Positions 46,220 through 58,188 are shown, counted from the stretch's first letter. The stretch: 64,000 nt of DNA from Oidiodendron maius Zn (GCA_000827325.1 KN832889.1:595389-659388), one strand, 5' to 3'. The notes: generated by a model from the sequence alone, not told the origin. Translations and numbers: made by a program.

Positions 46220-48315
46220 ATACTTCGTGGCCAGTCTGTCGCGTTTGAACCTCACCAAATCCATCACCGAATATGCCGCAGACTGGATGTGGGTCTCTAC
46301 TTTTCGGTCCGACACTTCCGACAAAAGACGCTCATTCCACCGTGCTCTGACTGTAGAATTATGTGATGGATGGCGAGGGACTACTTGGGTTGGAGCGGGA
46401 CACCCAAATCGATGTGATATCTTGTCACGCCAATATGAATTTGCTGTTTGCAGCCTCTTTTAATAGGCCCGTTTTCCATGGACCGGCTCAACCAATTCAA
46501 TGTCCATGCATGCAGCTGCCGCAACCCCCTGTTCGAATCTCCAACATCTCCGAGGTAGTCAACAATGCAATCGCTTATAGCGACATGTTCTTGAGTTGTG
46601 GGAAAAGGAGTTACGTATAGAACTCGTTCACGGGTTAGTGCAATAGGAAATGAAGTCTAGCCCGAGAAGATCAGCCTCCTACTGGGGAAATGCCCTTAGA
46701 CGGAGAGAATCGTACGTGCAACCATTCCCTCCAGATCCCCTGCTGGGGAAAAGTAGCACGAGCACTTCCCGGAATCATCAGTATGCAGCCCAAGTCTCAA
46801 GAAACCCAACCTTGCATGAATCGAGCCATCGATAAGTAATAACTAGTTACGCATATTTCATTGGTAATTCAAGTCTTACGGCTCCCGTATCACGAACTGT
46901 TACGTAGTTACTCGAACATGAGATAAAGTAGGCCCGAAACAAACTGCTTGAACTTTGAGTTTGGACGGGATTCCCACGAGCGCCAGCCACATTTCTTGAG
47001 TGGGAATATCCCGGACACCCCGCAATATCCTGCCTTACAGTACGGCTTCGGAGGCATTCCGTATAAGGCCATGGGAAACCGCTCGTCCAAATTCGGGCAG
47101 TCGCGTCCAGTGCTGCAGAAGGTCAGGGGAGCCGTTTGTCTGAGCGTTCGCCACTAATAATCGCTCCATTCCCTTACTAGTTAGTCGGCGAGTTGGGGAT
47201 TTGTCTGGGGGCGGAACGTAGCCCTGTGGTTCCTAACACGAGCAAGGTCACGCTAACCAGTTAAACTGCTATGGTTGCTAGGACCTCGCATAATGAACAG
47301 CAAGTAGGGTTAGACTTTGCCGGAAGGGTATTTGCGGTTCAGAATCGAGAAGACAATGGTACGCTGGAGTCTTCTGAGAATTCTAGTTGGTTACACCTCC
47401 TCTAGCCCCAAATGTCTTCCAAACAAGCAGCGGCTTATCGGTGATTCCGTCGTCGGCTTGCATGCCCGGCGGTAAGCGGTGCCATTCGGGAATGTCCTCC
47501 GAACTTGACCTAAAAGTGGAGGCACTGGGATATTACACAACAAACGGTTGCCTTATTGATAACCCCTGTTATGTCAAAGTGAGTTTGGTGACAGGGGACA
47601 AGGAAGTGTCCCGACAGCATACATACGTCACGCCGGAAAATTCCCTGGTGCGGCACGGGCTGGTACAGTATTACAAACACACCACAGATTATTAAGCACT
47701 TGACCCCGGACGCCAAGTCGTGGAGCCGTGTCTATTCGGGAGGCCGTGGAGATATCCCCGCTGTTTTTCCTGATGTGATGGTGTAACAAGAGGCATTGGC
47801 GTGACAAGCGAGGCAGGATCAAAACCAGGATAATATAATATTACAGTAGATTTTAATGTCGTCTTCTCCTAAGTATCATGGGAAATGTAAATCTTACCAC
47901 AGGCACATCGGACGATGCTGCAGCTTCAATGTCATACAAGCAAATCAAATCGAGGTAGCGACATACATCCTCGCGGCAATCACCACATCAGGTGTCGGGG
48001 GAAGGATGCGGCCCGAGTGTGGCTTTCAACCACCCCAGCGGGAATCCCGCCCTGCACGTGACCCGGATGCGAAGGACATTTTAATGTCTTATGGAACAAC
48101 ACGAGTGCGCAAAGGGGATTATATTATAGAGATCTGCAATATTCAACTTTTCTTGAGTATGCCTTTTTAATAACGACATACAAGCTCTCAAAGACAAGCA
48201 TTCTTAAAGTTTTATAATTCTGGCACTCAAAGGAGCGTAGAGCCATCTATCTATCCATCGTAGTGGTCAGGTAGAGGCCACTAAGTTATAGCCTGATATC
48301 ATATCATTTGCCTCC
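46220..48315. other. Long stretch without recognisable genes
   Basis: About 2.1 kb between the methyltransferase 5' side and GH1 3' end. Open frames of 60-104 codons (46227-46463, 46363-46620, 47387-47695, 47856-48170) show no family signature. GC content is higher than in the AT-rich deserts, so this may be eroded coding DNA. Confidence 0.4.
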
Positions 48316-50157
48316 CTATAGTCCATGTGAATGGAAGAAATTCACGAAATCAAAGAATGAGCGCTTGTACGTCCTCTCCATCGTGTCGCGGTCCACGGTC
48401 TGCATACCAAAGCGCTGGTCAAACGTGCCAAACTCCCAGTTGTCTAGAGCGCTCCACCCGATCGCCCCGATAATATTGATGCCATCTTCGTGGATACAGT
48501 TCAGGATCTCGGTGAGGTATGACTCGTAGTACAGGGACCGTGAAAGGTCGTACCTCTGATCGTCTAGTGATGACATCCCTGCCTCGTCCAACACCGGAAA
48601 GCCGAATTCAGTGACCATGATCGCGGGCGGGTTGTACGTCTGCCAGATATAGTTCATGAAGGCGCGGAAATACGTCGGCGTCAGGTATGGGTAGTCGTTA
48701 GAGTGTAACCCGATATTCCAGCCGTTGTTGCTTACGGTTCCAGTGTTGACGCAGGTAGGCCACTGAGAGTTGCCTGGGTCAGAGGCGCACGCGTCGATGC
48801 CCTCTGGTGGTGGTGTGATAAAGATGGCTGTATAGGGATCGATAGCGTAGAAGTCACACTTGCCCTTATATGCGGCTAGCTGAGACGGGCTCAGCGGAAC
48901 GGACTCATTGGTGCAAGTGGACGATACACTCTCGGGGACATCCTCGCCCAGAAAAAGTGGATTCGATATAATGCCGAGCAGGTAGTCTTGGTAGCGGTTC
49001 GCCGCATCGATATGGGATTGGTTTGTGGGATCCAGAGGAACGCCAAAGTCATCAGCATTCTTGTACGAGACCATACCAAGACCACCCATAGACTTGTACA
49101 GGTCATAGACCTGGGTATGTGCGTCAAGGAAATTGTACATGCCATGTAAGTTTACGGAATCACCATAAGGTTCGTTAACCGTGATCCAAAGAGGCACACG
49201 ATCGCCATATTGTGAGAACAAAATCTGGGCATAATAAACAAAGGAATCCACAAAGGTAGCATTGACCACGCCTGTGTTCCCTGTGTACGGGGAGAAATAG
49301 GTGGGAATAGTATTGTCATAGCCTAGCAAAAACTCATTTGGCACATCACCGTGGAGCATGGTCACCATAGGTTGAATACCATACTGGAGACAGGTGTTGA
49401 TTACGTCGTTGTAGTGATCGATACCCTCCTGGTTCACGGGAGTTCCAGTGGCTGCAAAAGGAAGAATTCGGCTCCATGATATGCTAAAGGAGTAATAGGG
49501 AACCCCGATTGCTGCCATTCTTGCGATGTCGTCCTTGTACAGATAGTAGCTCCAGTCAGTTATATAGTCTGGCATATCGTTCCTGTTATAGAAGAGAAAA
49601 TCCTGAATGCTTGGGGTTCTTCCCTCGTCCTGAATAGCTCCTTCTATTTGAGGGGCCGATGATGCGGCACCAAATATGAAGCCCGGGGGAAAACTAAGAT
49701 TCGCCGCTTTGTCGTTGCCAAAAGAGAAGCCGTGGTCAGGGGGCAGGATCAGAGAAGTGGACGGCACGGGATCTGGTTGCACGGTGGTCGATATGCTGGC
49801 AGTCGCGATAGCCGTAAATTGTTCCCAGCGAACGTTCCATTCAGCTTGTCCGTAGGGATTCTCCCAATCAGAGGCGTCAGGGAGATTCTTAGCCCATGTG
49901 GTTGTCTGTACTCCAGAAGGCACAATCGCGGACATAGACGCAGAAGGCATATAGGTGGTGATAGGTGGCGAGCTCGAAAGAGGAGTTGCATATCGCACTG
50001 TTGTCATTTCCGAGAATGTGTATGGGCCGCTGTTACGTCGAGCTGGCGGCTGTTGTGCAGGAGCTTGGGAGCCGTCGACGATGTTGGGAGGGGCAGCATC
50101 GACTAGTAAGGGAGCACATGCAGCAAAGGCTGCGATAATACCGACGTTGAATTGCAT
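48316..50157 (-). CDS. Secreted GH1 beta-glucosidase with N-terminal extension
   Basis: Single exon, 613 residues, ATG at 50157. A signal peptide (MQFNVGIIAAFAACAPLLVDA) is followed by about 150 residues rich in Ser, Thr and Pro, then the GH1 barrel from FPPGFIFGAASSAPQIEG. Acid/base Glu is in LWITVNEPYG; the nucleophile Glu is in IMVTEFGFPVLDE (usual form TENG). IGWSALDNWEFGTFDQRFG is the conserved C-terminal GH1 block, here WSALDNWEF. Secreted GH1 enzymes in ascomycetes are fewer than GH3. It probably hydrolyses beta-linked di- and oligosaccharides. It is divergent from GH55 with a 728-bp shared upstream region, so joint control is likely. Unlike its neighbours it has no CBM6. Confidence 0.92.
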   Translation of the reverse strand: MQFNVGIIAAFAACAPLLVDAAPPNIVDGSQAPAQQPPARRNSGPYTFSEMTTVRYATPLSSSPPITTYMPSASMSAIVPSGVQTTTWAKNLPDASDWENPYGQAEWNVRWEQFTAIATASISTTVQPDPVPSTSLILPPDHGFSFGNDKAANLSFPPGFIFGAASSAPQIEGAIQDEGRTPSIQDFLFYNRNDMPDYITDWSYYLYKDDIARMAAIGVPYYSFSISWSRILPFAATGTPVNQEGIDHYNDVINTCLQYGIQPMVTMLHGDVPNEFLLGYDNTIPTYFSPYTGNTGVVNATFVDSFVYYAQILFSQYGDRVPLWITVNEPYGDSVNLHGMYNFLDAHTQVYDLYKSMGGLGMVSYKNADDFGVPLDPTNQSHIDAANRYQDYLLGIISNPLFLGEDVPESVSSTCTNESVPLSPSQLAAYKGKCDFYAIDPYTAIFITPPPEGIDACASDPGNSQWPTCVNTGTVSNNGWNIGLHSNDYPYLTPTYFRAFMNYIWQTYNPPAIMVTEFGFPVLDEAGMSSLDDQRYDLSRSLYYESYLTEILNCIHEDGINIIGAIGWSALDNWEFGTFDQRFGMQTVDRDTMERTYKRSFFDFVNFFHSHGL

Positions 50158-50885
50158 CGCGACTGATAAAAGGGCCAATAGATTTAGTTTGGATCACGAC
50201 AGATAGAAGATGAGGTCGTTGGCGATACGACGATTTATATACTTGCCGGATGCGTTCTCGAGGCATTGGAACTTATTAGCCGTCCCTATTTGATGCTCTA
50301 AGTGAGACGTCTCCTGTAGTGATCGGACGGGCGACAATCCATCCTAGAGAAGGGCCGAGTCTAATGCAAGATATTGTCAAAGCGATAGACATTCCGCGTG
50401 AGAACAGAAATGGAATGGTCCTGCAAGTTGCTCTCTAACTACTGAGGGGGTGAAGCGTGGTTGAGGATGCAATTGATATGCAAGGGAGGTTCTTACCGCA
50501 CCTGCAAGGTGCTGGGTTCTTTCGGGAAAAGGGCCGAGGTGGGCACATGGGACGATCAAAGCCATGGATATTCTCCGTAGGGAAGGAAAGAGGGGATCTA
50601 CAACGCCCCCAGCATGCGGCGGAGCAAGTGATGATCATGTGCTAGAACCCGCAATAAGGTGCTCAGCCATCGGGTGCCATAGGTGTCTTCAGCCCCTTTC
50701 GTCGTCCCGCTCCAAACTAGAGGCGCGTGCGTATAGGGGCGACCATCCTGCATCGCCAATCGGAGGAACGCAGCAGCGGGACAAGCGGGAGAGCAGAGGC
50801 TCGAGAGACGAGAGCTTATATTGGGGTCAGGGCCTTTAAACTACAGAGCAGATCCAAAATAGCGAGACGCTCTTGAATACTTGCT
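50158..50885. promoter_or_regulatory. Shared upstream region of GH1 and GH55
   Basis: 728 bp between divergent start codons, with a TTTATATAC box about 75 bp upstream of GH1 (near 50233). Likely bidirectional promoter; no specific operator identified. Confidence 0.5.
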
Positions 50886-53800
50886 ATGCTGTACTCGTTA
50901 GCACCCGCTTGGGTGGATATTCTCCTGACCCTTTTCACTTCTTCTTTTTGGCTCCCAACTGTCGCTGCTGCGTCAAACACTTCGATTTTTTGGCTCGAAC
51001 AAATCAAGCACCAAGGAGTGGCGGCTTTTAACCCGGATGAACAGTACACGGTATTCCGCAATGTAAAAGATTTTGGGGCCATGGGCGACGGTGTCCACGA
51101 TGACACAGATGCAATCAACGCGGCTATCTCAACGGGAAATCGGTGTTCGCAATGGGACTGCCAGTCGTCCACGACCACGGCAGCGGTTGTCTACTTCCCA
51201 TCTGGAATTTATCTGATCTCCTCTGCGCTCATAGACTATTACGAAACACAGATTATAGGAAACCCGAATGACCTCCCTGTTCTCAAGGCGGCCACAAATT
51301 TCACTACAAATGTCACTGGCGGTGCTTTGCTAGAAGGCAGTGAGGGAAACTGGACTGCTAATAATATATTCTATCGTCAAGTGAGAAACTTAGAGCTTGA
51401 CCTGCGAAGCTTGAGTCCAGATACCTCTATTTCAGCAATCAATTGGCCTACGGCGCAGGCAACGAGCCTAAGCAATCTGGTCATACGGTTGAGTGATAGC
51501 CCTGGCACAAATCACCTAGGAATATCTTCGCTATCTGGTAAGCATCAGCCCCGCCCGCTCTGAATAATCCCACTGATGACATAACTCTAAGGCGGTGGTG
51601 GCTTTATGTCTGATATCATCGTTCATGGAGGTTCAAGTGCTCTATACATGAAGGCCGGAAATCCAACAGTACGAAACCTCACCGTCAGAAATGCTGCTAC
51701 TGCAATTAATGTACCTTGGGTATGGGGCTCGCTGTATAGCAATGTCAATATTGACAATTGTTCTATTGGAGTTGATATGTCCGACATAGGACAGGAAGGG
51801 GCGTTGACCTTTATAGACAGCTCAATCTCGAACACTACGGTTGGGTTTCTTATGAGTTATAATTCATCCCCTGATTCCACTTCGGTTGATAGTAGTTTGG
51901 TCATAGAGAACCTACAGCTAGAAACCGTCAGTGTCGCAATACGGAACATGCAAGACGTGGTCCTTGAAGGGGCAGAACAACCCATCGTGGTTCCAGCCTG
52001 GGGCCAAGGGCATATGTACGTCCCTACCGGTCCCACTCAGAATCAGGGCCTCATTACACCAAACATGCGGCCGACAAGCCTCACAGTTGGATCGAAATTC
52101 TACCAGCGGTCAAAGCCGCAGTATTCCTCACTTCCGGTTTCAAGTTTTCAGAGTGTCCGCGACGGGGGTGCCCTAGGCGACGGAACCAGTGACGACACAG
52201 CAGCATTGCAAAGCACTATCCTAGATGCAGTCCAACAAGACACAGTTATCTTCTTCGACGCGGGCACCTACAAGATCACGGATACCCTATACATTCCCGC
52301 CTCAGCCAAGATAGTCGGGGAAAGTTACGCAGTTATCATGGCTGCAGGAGCACTCTTCTCCAACATGAGCAATCCGCATGTCGTTGTCCAGGTTGGAAAA
52401 CCAGGTGAAGTAGGCGCTGTAGAATGGTCTGATATGATTGTAAGCACACAGGGACCGATGGCGGGCGCAATACTCATTGAGTGGAACCTTGCGGCGAATG
52501 AAACACCAAGTGGCATGTGGGACGTACACACGCGGATCGGGTAGGCTTTTCCCTAGTTTCTAGACTTCTTGCTTAATCGATTTTTGAGTCCATTTCAAAG
52601 TACCCGAAGGCTGACAAAAGACTGCTGGTAGTGGTTTCACTGGCAGCGAACTTCAGCTGGAGCAATGCCCACCAACACCATCGATAGTAACGCCACCGGC
52701 CACGCCTAACGCCTCCTGCATAGCTGCATTCATGGCGATGCATATCACACAGAGCGGTCTGGGGCTATATGTGGAGAACTGCTGGTTATGGACCGCAGAT
52801 CACGACTTGGATAGCGCTAACAACGACATGGTGACAGTATACAGCGGTCGGGGCTTAAATGTCGAATCACAAGGGCCTATATGGCTGTAAGTGACAAATC
52901 CGATACCAATATATCTAGCCTCTAATATGTCTTATAGTGTTGGATTATCGGTCGAACATCATACACTCTATCAATACCAGTTCGTAGGAGCAAAGGATGT
53001 GTTTATAGGATTCGCCCAGTCTGAGACGCCGTGTGTCTCATCAGAGCGCCATAGAAGAGCAGGTTTTTTCAGGCTAACATATTTGACAGATATTATCAAC
53101 CAAATCCAAACGCAACCCTCCCTTTCCCCTTCGTTGGCCTCCTCCACGATCCCGATTTCTCTAACACAGGCCAATATGCCGTCAACAATGCAGACGCATG
53201 GGGTCTTCGGGTTATCAACACTTCCAACTTCCTCTATTATACTGGAGGACACTGGAGTTATTTCAATAATTACAGCACTAGTACGTTGTATATGTTCTAT
53301 ATCCCTTGGCCGTGCCTCGTACACAAAAGAGAGAAGCTGATACTTCAATTATAGGTTGTAATGGTTATCACAGTTGCCAGACACAGATCGTCAGCCTAGA
53401 GGGTGGGTTGTCCAACGTAAATATTTACAATCTTCTCACCATTGGTGCGGAATCCATGGTCGTGATGGATGGGATGACATTGGCGAGGCCAGAGGACAAT
53501 CCAGGCCCCTTTCCTGCCATTATTAATGTGCTACGTGCTGAACAGATTTCAACCATCCGGGCGGACTCGTACACATCGAACAACGGAACCCAAACCCAAC
53601 CCACCTCAGACATTGGGGGTGGCGATAATGTTGGTTGGATTCATGATGGGGAATGGCTTGGCTATGCCGATGTTGACTTTGGCAGCATTGGGGCTACTGA
53701 ATTCATTGCACGAGTGTCATCAGGCGTAGCAGCAGGAATTACTGGCGCCATCCAAGTTGCACTAGAGAGTCCAGCAGCTTCACCCATTGGTTATTTCAAT

Positions 53801-53950
53801 GTCACTAATACTGGTGGATGGCAGAGCTGGGAGACGATCTCAACGAACATCAGCATCGTGACTGGGCAGCATACCGTGTACTTGATCTTTGCCAGTAGCC
53901 AGTCCGATGATTTCGTTAATATCAACTGGTTTACATTTTCCTCAAGGTAA
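50886..53950 (+). CDS. Secreted GH55 exo-beta-1,3-glucanase with C-terminal CBM6
   Basis: ATG at 50886; exons 50886-51537, 51592-52540, 52632 to about 52887, then at least three short exons and a last one to 53950. It has a hydrophobic signal sequence and two right-handed beta-helix halves, each starting with the pectate-lyase-3-like signature: FRNVKDFGAMGDGVHDDTDA and SVRDGGALGDGTSDDTAA. Joined exons give SSLSGGGGFMSDIIVHGG, IGGFTGSELQLEQCPP and GLYVENCWLWTADHDLD, typical of GH55. The GH55 part ends at about MTLARPEDNPGPFPAIINVL. Then comes a CBM6: STIRADSYTSNNGTQTQ, GGGDNVGWIHDGEWLGY, FVNINWFTF. GH55 enzymes remove glucose or gentiobiose from beta-1,3-glucan ends. Fusion with CBM6 should anchor it to insoluble glucan. 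Confidence 0.93.
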
Positions 53951-54014
53951 CTTCGGCTGCGAGTGGTAAATCAGAGAACTGATACAAAGTGTGGAAAATA
54001 ATAACTTTACATAT

Positions 54015-54157
54015 TTTGCAAGGAGAGTCAATCAATCAAAGCAATCTTCTCGCGATCAGTGCGGAATCTATAGTCGTGATAAATGGGACAATAATGGCGA
54101 CGCCTGAGGACAATTTGGGCAACATTCCTACCACTGTTAGTGTGTTATGGACTTAAG
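54015..54157 (+). pseudogene. Decayed GH55 C-terminus just downstream of GH55-CBM6
   Basis: The sequence reads NLLAISAESIVVINGTIMAT then PEDNLGNIPTTVSVL and a stop, next to NLLTIGAESMVVMDGMTLAR and PEDNPGPFPAIINVL in the intact gene (53426-53533). The DNA matches as well (GTGCGGAATC, GAGGACAAT). It begins about 65 bp after the CBM6 stop codon and lacks CBM6 itself. Confidence 0.85.
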
Positions 54158-54289
54158 ACTGGCTTAACTCTTATATCCCCTGTATGTTGTATCGTGCATT
54201 CTGAATATCTGCCCACCGAGAGAGGCAAAAGAAGGCAACACTTTGGCATCTCAGATGCCGACCTCTCCGCACAGGAAAGGTAGGAGCTA

Positions 54290-54720
54290 TCAAAGCAGCG
54301 TCAAGGGACACTCTTCTTCGATGTATTGTCCAGATCTAACTTGACCTAATGCAGCTGATACACACCGTAAAATTCGGAACGACGACGGACATATTACGAC
54401 AAGGCTTACAGCAGGAGCGTGTTTGCAACCACTAGCATTTCGGCCCGACGCCAATCTCCCCACGAATGGCATGCATCCTAGGCAGATAATTGCTTCTTTT
54501 ATCATGCCTGTCCAATACCAGTTCTTATTCGGGGGCTAGCCAAAGGCCACTCCTCATGGTCCAAGCTGAGATTATGCCATGCTTCCAGAGGCGGCACAAG
54601 ATGCCCCCTTTCTTGAATACGAGACTGAGCAGGTGGGTCGTCAGCATTTAATGGTTAGATCTACCCGGCAAAAGATCCCTTCTCCAGCAGCGGTCAAGAC
54701 GATTCGGGGATAGCGCTAGG
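54290..54720 (-). pseudogene. Unidentified coding remnant, related to 44045-44640
   Basis: Minus-strand text includes IQERGHLVPPLEAWHNLSLD, HEEWPLASP and, in another frame, LDRHDKRSN and MHAIRGEIG, parallel to the 44-kb fragment. Frame continuity is lost. The gene family is not known to me. Confidence 0.4.
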
Positions 54721-56087
54721 AATTCCTTCCTGATAACGGATTCTGCTGCGCATTTTCGACTGCAAGGGGTACTAGTATGGTCTTCCTAGGGAGCGGGAAC
54801 CAATCAAGGGGACCAAGGAGAATTGGGGCGAGATTTGGACTGCCTACCATGACTGCGTTTGGAAAGAGACGTCCATCGCCATATGTCTCGTCTCCTCTTG
54901 CCAAGCCCGTCTTAATTGCCCATATCCCGTCTCTCAATGTACGTGTGTACGGTTATGTGATCACCTCTGGGTGGCAATTTGCACATGTTTTGCCTTGATG
55001 TGGTAGGATTGACTACGATCACTGCAGGGGAGTGCAATAAAAGTGAACTCTCAACCTATAATTAGACGCTATTGTTAGAGCGGTCCCATAGCTGCACACA
55101 TGTACTGCACCGTAAATATCAATTTTTGGGCCATATCGGATCGATGACGTTGGTCCTATATTCGACACATTTAGCAGTGGGCAAAGATACCTAGTCAGCC
55201 GTCCTAGACACCATTGCCATTTGACTGCAGGCACCTACTCAATCGAGCCGGTTAGTCTCCGGCTTAAGTTACTATACTCTCTACGAAAGTTAGACCGACA
55301 AGCCATATGACCTTAGTAACGGGCATGGCTCTTGTCATATCCCGAGTAAGGGCAGCTCCTTCCGCCAACCATTAGCACACAAAACTTGTTTTCTAAATGG
55401 TAGCCCTATTGATATTCAAGGTTAAGATGAGCGCTTACCGATGCGATTATGTCATGATATACAAACTCACATCCCGTGTAGACCTCTAGGGTCCCCTGGA
55501 TGGAAGGACCAAGAAGTAGCGTTAGCTGAACATGACGCGACAGTATAGTGAAAAGCTAAGGATGCTACTCCGGCAACTAGAATGGTGTTAGTATCTCTCT
55601 TCTCTCCTACGTCGGTCCGATTGTCGTTGTATGCCGTACTAGTGTCGCCGTCAAAGGAAAAGAAAATATACGGTTAGTTCCGGGGAGATTTAGGGCAGGC
55701 CTACACGGTTGGAGTATGATATGGTGGGCCTCTACGTTGCGGGCCTTTAAGCATGATGCTCTCAATGTTGTCCGGCCCGAAGATGATGCATGCAGAATGC
55801 AGAAGTCTACTCGACCGTCGACTTTCTACTAGAGCTTCTGTTTTCCCGGGCTAGGACAGCCGTGAAAGCCGCTCTGGTTCCTGGAAGCCGAGGGCATTTT
55901 AGTTTAGTGTGCACAGGAAGTGTGTTCAGTTCAAGGATTGTATGCCAGATTGGCCAAAGTACTTCATCTTTCATGTTCATGCAAACTGTCCAGAAATTTA
56001 TACTCCGCTGGAGAGATTGCTTTGAGATCCTCACATATATTCTCATGATCTATAAGACTCTATCAAGTATCTACTCCGGTGCTAAAT
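54721..56087. other. Stretch without recognisable genes
   Basis: About 1.4 kb upstream-side of the previous remnant and 3' of the G1 peptidase. Short frames only (for example 54716-54937 minus, 55790-56185 plus) with no domain signature. Confidence 0.4.
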
Positions 56088-56966
56088 TCACACTTCATCT
56101 TGCCCTTGTGTCTGTTTACCATTGCCAGCCTTGTAGAGCCTCAGCCTGCCCATGGTGTGCTTCGCCTCATTGTACTGAATGCTGAACTCCGTCGGGCTTG
56201 CAATCACCACGTTCGTTAAAGCCTGGCCGGCTTGATCAAGCTCCCAAATGAAAGCGTTATCAAGGTTGTGCGTCTCGCTTTCAGTCGAGGCCGCGCAGTT
56301 GGTGAAAATCACCGTGCCAAAGTTCGCAAACGGCACAAGCGATCCCGAGAGCCCATAATCCTCTACAATCCATTCTGCGCTCTGGCCGATGAGTGTCTGC
56401 GTAGAGTCAGGGGCGTCCAGGGTCCTAGAGACAGATTGACCAGTTGAAATATTTGTCACGGTTACGATTCCCTCGCTCGGCGTGACTGCTTTAACACTGA
56501 TGCTGATCTCATCGCCCGCGGACATGCTGAAGTTGTCAAAGAACTCGAAATTGGGTACCCACTCAGACCAGGCCTGATAAGAAACAATGCCAGTATTGGA
56601 AACCTCAAGGCTGATTCCCGCTTGCAGGAGTGGGCGGGTTGGCTTGTCTCCGTCGATTCCCACCCAGACGGATGCACCACAACTATCTCCTGAAGATCCG
56701 GGTGGACAGGAAGGCGTAGGAAGCGTGAACTGGCCTATAACGTAATTGAATGTTTGGCCAATTGGAGGAGGGTCAATGGAGGCACCAGCCCAGTTAGGGC
56801 TGAAGATTGTAGAGGAATCATTCTTAGTAGGTGTGAAAGCGTTTGACCGACGAGCACTAGCTGCTCTTGGGCGGACCTGATGAACGAGATTATGACTAGT
56901 TTGAGGCGCAGCCAAGGCAATGGTAGTTAAAATTGCATTGTAAAGGAAAATATTGGATAGTTTCAT
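56088..56966 (-). CDS. Secreted G1-family (eqolisin) glutamic peptidase
   Basis: Single exon, 292 residues, ATG at 56966. MKLSNIFLYNAILTTIALAAP is a signal peptide; a propeptide with basic pairs follows (RPRAASARRSNAF). The mature lectin-like domain has SPNWAGASIDPPP, VWVGIDGD, the catalytic Gln in YQAWSEWVP and the catalytic Glu in SAEWIVEDYG. Cysteines SCPPGSSGDSC and the FTNCAA region are as in the family. Aspergillopepsin II-type enzymes digest proteins at acid pH outside the cell. Its place beside glucanases fits degradation of a cell wall made of glucan and protein. Divergent from nothing close; regulated separately. Confidence 0.92.
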   Translation of the reverse strand: MKLSNIFLYNAILTTIALAAPQTSHNLVHQVRPRAASARRSNAFTPTKNDSSTIFSPNWAGASIDPPPIGQTFNYVIGQFTLPTPSCPPGSSGDSCGASVWVGIDGDKPTRPLLQAGISLEVSNTGIVSYQAWSEWVPNFEFFDNFSMSAGDEISISVKAVTPSEGIVTVTNISTGQSVSRTLDAPDSTQTLIGQSAEWIVEDYGLSGSLVPFANFGTVIFTNCAASTESETHNLDNAFIWELDQAGQALTNVVIASPTEFSIQYNEAKHTMGRLRLYKAGNGKQTQGQDEV

Positions 56967-58188
56967 GGTTAGTAATGGTAGATGGCGTTGGAGGAGTGGC
57001 AAATGATTCTTGAGATGGCTGAAGACTCTTATGATTGCTCGAGTTTCTTAGGATTGCTGGAGTTTCTGAGGATCGGTCTGGAGATTCGGATTCAATGGGG
57101 ATGGGTCCTCACTTTATAGACATGAACCGAGAATAATCACTCTCGGGGTTGCCTGGGCCTGGTTAGACGCAGTTACTGAATTCTGTAGTTCAGTTTCAAG
57201 CTCTACATACCTTTCCCTGCAAGACAGTAGTATGATTGTCATAGCGACTTGTGTATTGTCGCGCAAAAACTAATGAAGCTGGTGCTAGACGTAGGATTAC
57301 ACTTTTCCGAGAACGTAAGCCAAGAGAAGTATAAAATACTGTGTTGTGTTTACGTGAACGAGGATTGACGTATGTCTCATCTCTGTAATCCAGATAGCAT
57401 TTCCGGTCAACGCCACTTAGAAAGACCAGTCCGTTCGAGCGTGAATGCGTTGATCTGATGGAATGGCAATAAGGCCATAACAACCATAAGCCACTCAAAA
57501 GCCCCAGTCTCCGCTTTAAGAACTCCTGGCCCCGCAGCTGATTGGATCCACCCACAGCCTGCACAACAGGCATTACAAAACGGGAGGTCAGCGGCCAGTG
57601 TAGCACAGCTCGCAGCACCTCACAGGCCCAAGATGCCCAAGATGGCAGGCAGTTTACCGCTTTGGTCTTTATTGCGGTGTCTGCGGCGTTCCCGCTCGCT
57701 GCCGCCAGCGAGGGGAACCGAGAAGGAGATTAACTCCCCGGCCAGCGCCTACCCTCAACCAATGGCAGACAGAGCCTGGCACTGGCCCGTGAGCTCTTGC
57801 CGGTCAGCGTTTGCAATCGAGTTTCGCCGGATGTCAAAGCGGCCACTGTTCCGTTCTCAGAGGACGCAGTCAGCGTTGCATCGTGGCCTGCACTCAAATC
57901 GAGGCGTCTGTCCCCCCGGACAAACCGTACGGACAGAACATCGTCCTGTGGCAAATACTTCTCAGCTCGACCGAAATTCCCGACCTTCTGCATAAGAAAA
58001 ACTAACGCCTTTGCAGGCCAGCGATCCGAGCTGGTAACGGGGTCATCACTCTAACTAAGCCCCAGCGCTTGCGTGCTACTCCTGGAATAGGCTCTTTGAT
58101 ACAACATGACAAATGCCCACCATGCCACAAGCTTGAATCCAGATTCTATATATCGCATGAAGACTAAACATAAAAGGATTTTGCAGAT
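56967..58188. other. Stretch without recognisable genes
   Basis: About 1.2 kb. A GC-richer part (57540-58050) contains overlapping frames on both strands, none with a domain I recognise. The end next to 58189 should hold the promoter of the rhodopsin-domain gene. Confidence 0.4.

Noticed and set aside
46227-48170. Several 60-104 codon frames as genes
   Set aside because: No domain signature, no intron support and no consistent strand; left as unassigned.
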